Below are positions 55,245 through 64,000 of a DNA stretch of 64,000 bases, piece by piece. Position 1 is the stretch's first letter. Each line of letters starts with the position of its first letter. The position numbers and the translations under genes are program-made. Source of the DNA: Halocaridina rubra (lineage: Eukaryota; Arthropoda; Malacostraca; Decapoda; Atyidae); assembly GCA_037179515.1 (NCBI GenBank), contig JAXCGZ010022653.1, forward strand, positions 1 to 64,000, read 5' to 3'. The notes beneath the pieces are model-generated. The model had not been told where the DNA came from, did not search any database, and saw only the letters and a list, made by a program, of their open reading frames with translations.

Positions 55245-55970
55245 TATTACACCCAGGTGTGACTGGTAAATACCAAATTCAAGTTTTTCATGCCCGAGAC
55301 CAGGACTAATATATGACCATGTGGCAATGGATAAATGACTCGAAATTGTGAAGGGCATGGAAATAAGGTGAAAAATTTATAACAATTGTAATATCAATTT
55401 CACCTAATACAAAAGGAATTATAATCTGAGATTTTACAAACCTACAGATTAACAAAACAGACATAAATACATAACACTAATACATTCCTACAGATTAACT
55501 AAAACAGACCTAAACACTTTAATAATTAATATAAACCTACAGATAAAAAAAAACAGACAAAAACCAACATAGAATTAATAATGATAATTACTATAACTTT
55601 TAACTGACATCAAAAGTGAAAGGGAACCTGGGAGGAGAGCAATACACTAATACACAATAAAGAATTTACAATGCAAAAAACAATGAGTTCCAGGTGGAAG
55701 AAATGAAAAGGCCGGTCCGGGGAATATACTCCTGGAATGTCGTGATGATTGCTGGACTAGAACTGTACTCTTTTGCCGGTCTTCCTAATCGGGTATTTAA
55801 AGCCTTGGACAGTGGGGAGGTAAAGGGGCTAAGACGGTCAGCTGAAGTAGGGTCGAGGGTAAGGCCAGAAACTTCATTATGATTGGCTGTTTGAGGTGAA
55901 ATGAAGGCTGATTGGTTGAGCAGTGGAATATGAATTAAAAGGGTTAACAAACTTGTTTGGGGTTGTAACA
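55245..55970 (-). repeat. 5' LTR of Gypsy element
   Basis: 726 bp, starting TGTTACAACCCC and ending TGTAATA on the element's strand. Aligned by eye to the other LTR it differs at about 47 sites plus several small indels in A-runs. A 106-codon minus-strand frame (55,666-55,986) and the complementary plus-strand frame lie entirely in the LTR and are not genes. Confidence 0.92.
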
Positions 55971-56230
55971 CTCGGTCTTTTAACAAAGATAGTCATAATT
56001 TTGGTGGCTATATCCTTGTTTTATGGTCAACAAATCAATGAAAAGAGTAATAATTAACAATTCAACTCAAGTGATTATAATCAAAGAGCCACAAAACTAA
56101 AACAGTGTCAAAGTGACCTCTGGTGCCCAAACTTGAGCCCGAATATGACTCTGGGTTATCAATTAGATGCAGTGATGTTCTATATAATTAGGTTGAGGAG
56201 AACAGAGATGGCCACGAACTCCCCCTAGAG
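55971..56230. mobile_element. Right part of the split inverted-repeat element
   Basis: Starts with the second CTCG target copy (55,971-55,974) and ends with the inverted copy of the left terminus: AACAGAGATGGCCACGAACT followed by CCCCCTAGAG at 56,230. The internal sequence is non-coding AT-rich DNA and does not obviously match the left part beyond the 40-bp terminal inverted repeat. It stops exactly where the hAT terminus CAGTGATTCTTAACC begins. Confidence 0.6.
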
Positions 56231-56890
56231 CAGTGATTCTTAACCAGGGATGCTCACACCCCTAGGGGGTGCAAGACCGGTTCCTAAGGGGTGCGAGGAT
56301 GCCTATGAATAATTAAAGCTAAATATATTTTTATATACGTATTATAGTTTTAGTGAAAAAAAAACTTTTTGCTTCAGCAGTATTCTGAGATAGTGATAAA
56401 CCTAAAGTTCTAAACCTAATTTCCTAATGAAGTGGCAAAGTTGCAGCAGACTCGAGTACAGAGTACACATATGTGATTTGGATGGAAGAGGAAGGGACGC
56501 GTATAGGACACGTAGGTGACACAGAGAGAGGGAGGTTATCATCACGTCTCAGACCACACCACCCACCCGCACCATCAACATGCAGTCTTTTGCTTGAATG
56601 AGTTATGGTTTCCCTCTTTTAATAACCTTTTCTTATTGATACATATACAGTAGGGTGGAAAATTGGTTGTGTATTATTTCTGATTTTGGTTTCTTCACAT
56701 TTATTTAAATGGCCGATGGGCTGTTTATGTAACATAGATCATCACTGTAGCAGTGTAGACATTACAATTCTTTCATAGAATGTATTGTGATGGCTACAAA
56801 TGTACTGATTAAAACCACATATTTCAGTTTCTCCATCACATATATTGGTGACAATTCATAAAAAGAAGCAGACATCTATTCATGTATTAT
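56231..56890 (+). mobile_element. hAT-type transposon end and possible 5' region
   Basis: Begins CAGTGATTCTTAACC, the characteristic terminal inverted repeat of hAT (Charlie/ZBED-type) transposons. A subterminal palindrome CACCCCTAGGGGGTGC and a second CTAAGGGGTGCGAGGATGCC follow, also typical of this group. The rest is AT-rich and non-coding, as the 5' untranslated part of such an element would be. The preceding 8 bp (CCCTAGAG) would be the target duplication, but the matching right end lies outside the window. A ZBED5-like transposase on the same strand appears at 63,395, so this may be the 5' end of that element. Confidence 0.65.
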
Positions 56891-56914
56891 ATATAATATA
56901 TGTGTATGTGTATA

Positions 56915-58355
<1,441 letters not shown>

Positions 58356-58486
58356 TATGTATGTATGTATGCCTGGATGCATGTATGTATGTATGTGATT
58401 ACCTAATTGTGATTACCTAATTGTGTTTACTGGAAAGAGCCCAAAGCTCGTATCTTCCCGTCTCCTGATCGGTTCCATTTTTAGAC

Positions 58487-61309
58487 TTAGTGATACTTAT
58501 CATACCTGTCCTTAAAACTATGGATTGAGGTAGCATTAACTACCTCCTCGCTTAGCCAATTCCAATTATCAACTACTCTTACACTGAAAAAGTATTTCCT
58601 TACATCCTGCAAACAGGTTTTCTTCCGAAGCTTCAAACTATGACCTCTAGTTCTAGAGCCAGCCATATCGAAATATCGATCCCTATCCACTCTATCATAA
58701 CCATGAAGGAATTTAAAGACTGTCACCATATCCCCCCTTACTCTTCTAGCTTCGAGTGATGGCAAGTCTAATTCCCTCAGCCTCTCATCATAACCGAGAT
58801 TGCGTATTTCTGGCACCAGTTTCGTGGCATGTCTTTGAACTTTTTCAAGCTTAGCTATGTGCTTTTTCAAGTGCGGATTCCAAAAGGGGGCTGCATATTC
58901 GAGTTTTGGCCTCACATAGGTTACATAAACATTTCTGAACATTTCCTTGTCCATGTGCCTGAAGGCTACCCTTACATTTGATAAGAATGCATATGCTGCC
59001 CTTACTACGCCATTTATATGTATTTCTGGAGACAAATCTGCCAATATGTTTACTCCTAGATCTCTCTCATTTTCTGTCTCCTGAAGTTGTACTCCAGCCA
59101 CCGAGTAGTCAAGCTTGGGCCTTCTTGCACTTGTACCCATTCTCATTACCTTACATTTTGAGGTATTGAATTTCATTAGCCACTTTTCTGACCACTCATG
59201 CAGATTATTTAGATCCTCCTGAAGTTCTCTACCATTGTTCTCGTTTTTTACTTTCTTCACAATCTTTGCATCATCTGCAAACATATTCATGAATGAATTT
59301 ACAGACTCTGGTAGGTCATTTACATATACAAGGAACAAAAGTGGCCCTAAAACTGAACCCTGTGGAACTCCACTACTAACTCTTCTCCATTCAGACACTG
59401 AGTGTCTTACTCTAACCCTCTGTTCCCTTCCTTCTAAGTAAGTTTTTATCCATTCCAAGACATTTCCACCTATTCTAGCCATTGATTGCAGCTTCCTAAT
59501 AAGTCTCCCATGTGGAACAGTGTCAAACGCTTTCTGGAAGTCTAGGAATATGCAATCTGCCCAGCCCTCTCTTTCCTGTAAGATTTGGCTTACCTCATCA
59601 TAAAATTCTAATAAGTTTGTTACTGTTGATCTTCCTTCTCTGAAGCCATGTTGCCTCACTGACAAAAAGTTGAAGGATTCCAAGTGAAGAGAGATATGTT
59701 TCCTTAGTAGTTTCTCCATAAGTTTGCAAACTATGCTGGTCAAGGAAACTGGTCTATAGTTCAGAGCCGTATCCCTCCTTCCCTTTTTGAAGATAGGTAT
59801 CACATTTGCTTGTTTCCAGCATCTTGGAATCTCCCCCGACTCCAATGACTCCTTAAATATGATACTTAGTGCCACTGATATTGTGTTTGCGCATTTTTTA
59901 AGCACATGAGGGGATATGTCATCAGGACCTGTAGCTTTATGAACATCTAAATTCATCAGCGCTTTGCATACCTCTGTGGCTGTAAGGTTGATGTTCTCTA
60001 ATACCGGCCCTTGAGCTTCTATCACTGCAATCTGAGGGGGTGGGGTATTTTCTACTGTAAATACTGACTGAAACTCCTTGTTCAATTCTTTGCAGATCTC
60101 TTCGTCCGTCTCAGTGATGCTTCCATCCGCTCTCTTTAGCCTTAAAACCTGTTCTTTTACCTTCAGTTTTCCTCTGATAAAGCTGTGGAAAAGCTTGGGA
60201 TTTTCTTTAGCCTTCCTGGTGATGTCCCTCTCATAATCTTTCTCTGCCTCTCTCCTTTTACTTAGGTAGTCATTTCTTGCTCTTTTGTAGGTTTGCCAGG
60301 CATTTATGTTTTTTCTCCTCCTATACCTTTTCCAGCATTTGTCTCTCCACTCCTTAGCTCTTTTACACCCATTATCGAACCATTTCTCTCTGGCATGAAT
60401 TACACCTACTTTGGTGACAGGTATGCAGCAATCTACTATCCTCCCATATTTCTCACAAAAGATGTCATACATTTCTTGTACAGATTTGTTGTAAAATAAG
60501 GTTCTCCAGTCAATAACTGCAAAAAGCTCATTCATTTTGATGTAATCTCCTTTCTGATAGTTCCTCCTCATGTCCTCAGTGCCTCTACTCTCAGGAAGAA
60601 TGTCTTCAATGATATACTCCATCAACAACACACAGTGGTCACTCTTTCCAATTGGTGGTTCATACTCAATATTTTCAATATCCAACACATTATCTGTGAA
60701 CACCAGATCAAGTAGTGATGGCTCATCCCCACCCCTGGCTCTTGTTGGTTCCATTACATGTTGGTGTAGGATATTCCCTTGTACGCAATCTAGGAATCTT
60801 GCCCCAAAGGAGTCCTCACCACTGTGTGGGTCAAGATTTATCCAATCTATCTCTTTATGATTAAAGTCTCCCATAATCAAAATCCTACATTTTTTCTCCC
60901 GCGCCATGTTAACAACTGAGTTTATGACTTCAATTGTACCTATATGACTTTCCTCATAAATTTCAAGCCTATTTTGGTTCCTTGGTGGGTTGTATACAAC
61001 AGTTATTATAATGCTCTCTGACCCAGTATTTATGCGAGCAACAAGAAATTCCCTGAACTCACTTTCTATAGCCAAGTTTATCTCTTCAACTTGAATCCTC
61101 TCACTTATGAGCAGTGCTATCCCTCCACCAGTCCTCTCAGATCTTTCGACCCTTAGTATTCTGAAGCCCTTAGGAAAAACTGTGACACTGTTTATGTCCT
61201 CACTCAACTTAGTCTCTGTAATTGCTACTATATCTGCCTTACTGTTGTGAATCCTATCTTTTAATTCTACTGCCTTACCAGCTAATCCATCAGCATTTGT
61301 GTATAACAA
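58487..61309 (-). CDS. CR1-like LINE ORF2: endonuclease and reverse transcriptase
   Basis: 940 codons, uninterrupted. The apurinic-type endonuclease covers about 1-235: N5 in YTNADGL, E32 in ITETKL, GDFN at 147-150, SDH at 223-225. The RT covers about 495-720: IPIFKKGRRD and NYRPVSLTS (505-525), motif A LDFQKAFD (589-596), motif B GVPQGSVLGP (647-656), motif C FADD (677-680). The C-terminal domain follows (YVRPKLEYAAPFWNP, RTRGHSLKLRKK). It nicks target DNA and copies LINE RNA at the nick. The frame runs past the listed start (a TTG) into ORF1 for about 33 codons with no ATG. The first Met codon is residue 135, inside the endonuclease, so translation must begin by another route. All catalytic residues I can check are present. 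Confidence 0.93.
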   Translation of the reverse strand: MLYTNADGLAGKAVELKDRIHNSKADIVAITETKLSEDINSVTVFPKGFRILRVERSERTGGGIALLISERIQVEEINLAIESEFREFLVARINTGSESIIITVVYNPPRNQNRLEIYEESHIGTIEVINSVVNMAREKKCRILIMGDFNHKEIDWINLDPHSGEDSFGARFLDCVQGNILHQHVMEPTRARGGDEPSLLDLVFTDNVLDIENIEYEPPIGKSDHCVLLMEYIIEDILPESRGTEDMRRNYQKGDYIKMNELFAVIDWRTLFYNKSVQEMYDIFCEKYGRIVDCCIPVTKVGVIHAREKWFDNGCKRAKEWRDKCWKRYRRRKNINAWQTYKRARNDYLSKRREAEKDYERDITRKAKENPKLFHSFIRGKLKVKEQVLRLKRADGSITETDEEICKELNKEFQSVFTVENTPPPQIAVIEAQGPVLENINLTATEVCKALMNLDVHKATGPDDISPHVLKKCANTISVALSIIFKESLESGEIPRCWKQANVIPIFKKGRRDTALNYRPVSLTSIVCKLMEKLLRKHISLHLESFNFLSVRQHGFREGRSTVTNLLEFYDEVSQILQEREGWADCIFLDFQKAFDTVPHGRLIRKLQSMARIGGNVLEWIKTYLEGREQRVRVRHSVSEWRRVSSGVPQGSVLGPLLFLVYVNDLPESVNSFMNMFADDAKIVKKVKNENNGRELQEDLNNLHEWSEKWLMKFNTSKCKVMRMGTSARRPKLDYSVAGVQLQETENERDLGVNILADLSPEIHINGVVRAAYAFLSNVRVAFRHMDKEMFRNVYVTYVRPKLEYAAPFWNPHLKKHIAKLEKVQRHATKLVPEIRNLGYDERLRELDLPSLEARRVRGDMVTVFKFLHGYDRVDRDRYFDMAGSRTRGHSLKLRKKTCLQDVRKYFFSVRVVDNWNWLSEEVVNATSIHSFKDRYDKYH

Positions 61310-61311
61310 TC

Positions 61312-62391
61312 TTAATGAGGCCCCATCCCCTGATCTTCTGTCATTATCTTCTTTATCTCCCCTTGGTCTGGAAGTATTCCGTAACGAAAAGTTTTCTTCT
61401 CTTCTTCATTTCTTTCATCATTTAACCTTCTTGCCTCTTGCAACAAGTTTTTGATCTTTCCCATCTCTTCCTGTGTTCTGTATCGTCTAATGAACACTTC
61501 TTTGCATTCTTGAAGGTCTTTTAGACTTTTTTTTCTCAACAATATTTCCCTACATGTCTCCCCTCTCTCAAAGGTTACTTTTGTTGGTCTCGGCTTTCCT
61601 TCCCTCGAATATTTACCTAGTTGGTGTATGTTTACAATATCCTCAGGACCACATACTACTCCAAGCTTTCTTATCAGTTCTACAACGTTAGCTTTATTTT
61701 CTTCAAGTCTCCCCTGCCATGTTGGCTCCTGGGATTCACTTATGCCTGAGATTACCACTGTCTTCTCCTTATCAAGTGCCTGTCTGATGAGTGGGTTTGC
61801 CCTTTCCATCACAATGTCTTTCATTTTTTCGATTACTGTCTCTTTATAGTCAACTGTTTGTATGTTTTCCAGTGCCACCACCTTTACAGCCTCTTTTACT
61901 GCCACATTCCCCTTTAGTGCATCAGCAAAGGACGTTTTCATGGCATCATTTTCCATATTCAGCTCCTGGAACTCTTTTCTGAACTGTTCAATGTTTTCCT
62001 TAATCTGAACATTCCAAGCAGCAATCTCGTCTCTCTCAGAAGATAGCAGTGAACTAACATCTAATTCCTTTAGGTTGTCATTTAGCTGTTTGTTTTTATC
62101 TTCTTGATTAGAAATTCTAGATTCTAGTTGACTCTTTTCCCCTTCCAGCTTCTTTATTCTTTTTTCTAGTTCCTTTCTCTCCTGCCCTTGTGCTTTATTT
62201 GCTTCCTCCAAAGATCTTATTTGTTCTCTGAGTGTTTCATTCTCTTTAATTTCTCCATCCATATTCCGAATTTTATCATCAAGGCTTGTAACCATTTCCT
62301 CTAACTTCTTGATTCTCTGTTTAAGTCCTCTGATGACTACCCCTTCTCCCGACCCATGGGTGGGAGAGGTTTGGGACAGAGATGGCTTCAT
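61312..62391 (-). CDS. CR1-like LINE ORF1: coiled-coil RNA-binding protein
   Basis: 359 codons from an ATG at 62,391-62,389. Residues about 20-110 are a charged coiled coil (KQRIKKLEEMVTSLDDK, then LEKRIKKLEGEKSQLESR). About 208-300 look like an RRM-type fold as in L1-like ORF1 proteins (KEKTVVISGI, KVTFERGETCREILLRKK), followed by a basic C-terminal part (RRYRTQEEMGKIKNLLQEAR, FRYGIL). It probably forms trimers or multimers that coat the LINE RNA. No zinc knuckle or PHD/esterase domain is seen. It overlaps the open ORF2 frame at its 3' end and ends with TAA at 61,314-61,312, three bases before the listed ORF2 start. Confidence 0.87.
   Translation of the reverse strand: MKPSLSQTSPTHGSGEGVVIRGLKQRIKKLEEMVTSLDDKIRNMDGEIKENETLREQIRSLEEANKAQGQERKELEKRIKKLEGEKSQLESRISNQEDKNKQLNDNLKELDVSSLLSSERDEIAAWNVQIKENIEQFRKEFQELNMENDAMKTSFADALKGNVAVKEAVKVVALENIQTVDYKETVIEKMKDIVMERANPLIRQALDKEKTVVISGISESQEPTWQGRLEENKANVVELIRKLGVVCGPEDIVNIHQLGKYSREGKPRPTKVTFERGETCREILLRKKSLKDLQECKEVFIRRYRTQEEMGKIKNLLQEARRLNDERNEEEKKTFRYGILPDQGEIKKIMTEDQGMGPH

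Positions 62392-64000
<1,609 letters not shown>

Larger units (their letters stand above)
47366..55970 (-). mobile_element. Gypsy LTR retrotransposon, Gmr1-like domain order, nested insertion inside
   Basis: An 8.6-kb element on the minus strand, about 6.9 kb without the LINE inserted in gag. It has paired LTRs, a 4-bp CTCG target duplication, a primer binding site next to the 5' LTR and a purine-rich stretch next to the 3' LTR. Reading minus-strand 5' to 3' the order is LTR, gag with zinc knuckle, protease, integrase, reverse transcriptase, RNase H, LTR. Integrase before RT is the Copia order, but the RT, zinc finger and GPY-type integrase end are Gypsy-like. Within Ty3/Gypsy this arrangement is known for the Gmr1 group. 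Stops and frameshifts in gag and pol and about 6-7% LTR difference (hand count, roughly 47 substitutions over about 720 bp) show an old, inactive copy. Confidence 0.9.
58356..62391 (-). mobile_element. Near-complete CR1-like LINE with ORF1 and ORF2
   Basis: Minus-strand non-LTR retrotransposon with ORF1 (62,391-61,312), ORF2 (61,309-58,487) and a 3' UTR. The 3' UTR ends with tandem AATTAGGTAATCAC and a (CATA)n-like tail at about 58,395-58,356. The RT sequence type (LDFQKAFDTVPH, FADDAK) and the short tandem 3' end instead of poly-A fit the CR1 group. The 5' UTR limit is unknown and probably extends beyond 62,391 into A/G-rich sequence. Both frames are open, so this may be a recent insertion. 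Confidence 0.88.

Overview
This is an animal (eukaryotic) genomic window with no ordinary cellular protein-coding gene that I can support. It is AT-rich and made almost entirely of repeats: a satellite array, long dinucleotide and trinucleotide microsatellites, and a pile-up of nested transposable elements. The combination (very long TA and AAT microsatellites, CR1-like LINEs, a Gypsy element with rearranged pol order, a ZBED5-like hAT transposase) suggests an arthropod, most likely a decapod crustacean. That assignment is inference from repeat content, not proof.

Region 1, bases 1-39,799: one uninterrupted satellite array with a 273-bp monomer, about 146 tandem copies, continuing off the left edge. 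Every monomer carries a 71-nt tRNA-like sequence on the minus strand with recognisable Pol III A and B boxes and a downstream TTTT run. Monomer variants recur at fixed spacings, so the array has higher-order structure: a tandem 16-monomer duplication (about 4.37 kb) near 5.3-14.0 kb, a 5-monomer motif (about 1.37 kb) seen eight times, and further copied blocks. The right-hand monomers (38.2-39.8 kb) are more degenerate. The 70-residue open frames in the array are by-products of the repeat.

Region 2, 39.8-47.0 kb: gene-poor spacer with (TA)n/(TG)n, (AAT)n and (CT)n microsatellites and a 5'-truncated, frameshifted LINE reverse transcriptase fragment at 45.16-46.66 kb (plus strand).

Region 3, 47.03-56.23 kb: a nested stack. 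A roughly 0.6-kb inverted-repeat element (ends at 47,029 and 56,230) is split by a Gypsy LTR retrotransposon on the minus strand (LTRs 47,366-48,099 and 55,245-55,970, CTCG target duplication, PBS). Its gag is in turn split by a LINE with an open 466-residue RT frame (52.19-53.89 kb). The Gypsy domain order is gag-PR-INT-RT-RH, i.e. integrase before reverse transcriptase, as in the Gmr1 group. It is a decayed copy with several stops and frameshifts and a changed RT active site.

Region 4, 56.23-64.0 kb: a hAT-type terminal sequence (56,231), a 745-bp (TA)n tract, a 5'-truncated CR1-like LINE 3' end (57.71-58.36 kb), and a nearly intact CR1-like LINE on the minus strand (58.36-62.39 kb: ORF1 359 residues, ORF2 about 940 residues). 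A broken ZBED5-like hAT transposase begins at 63,395 and runs off the right edge. The hAT end and the transposase may be one element split by the LINEs.
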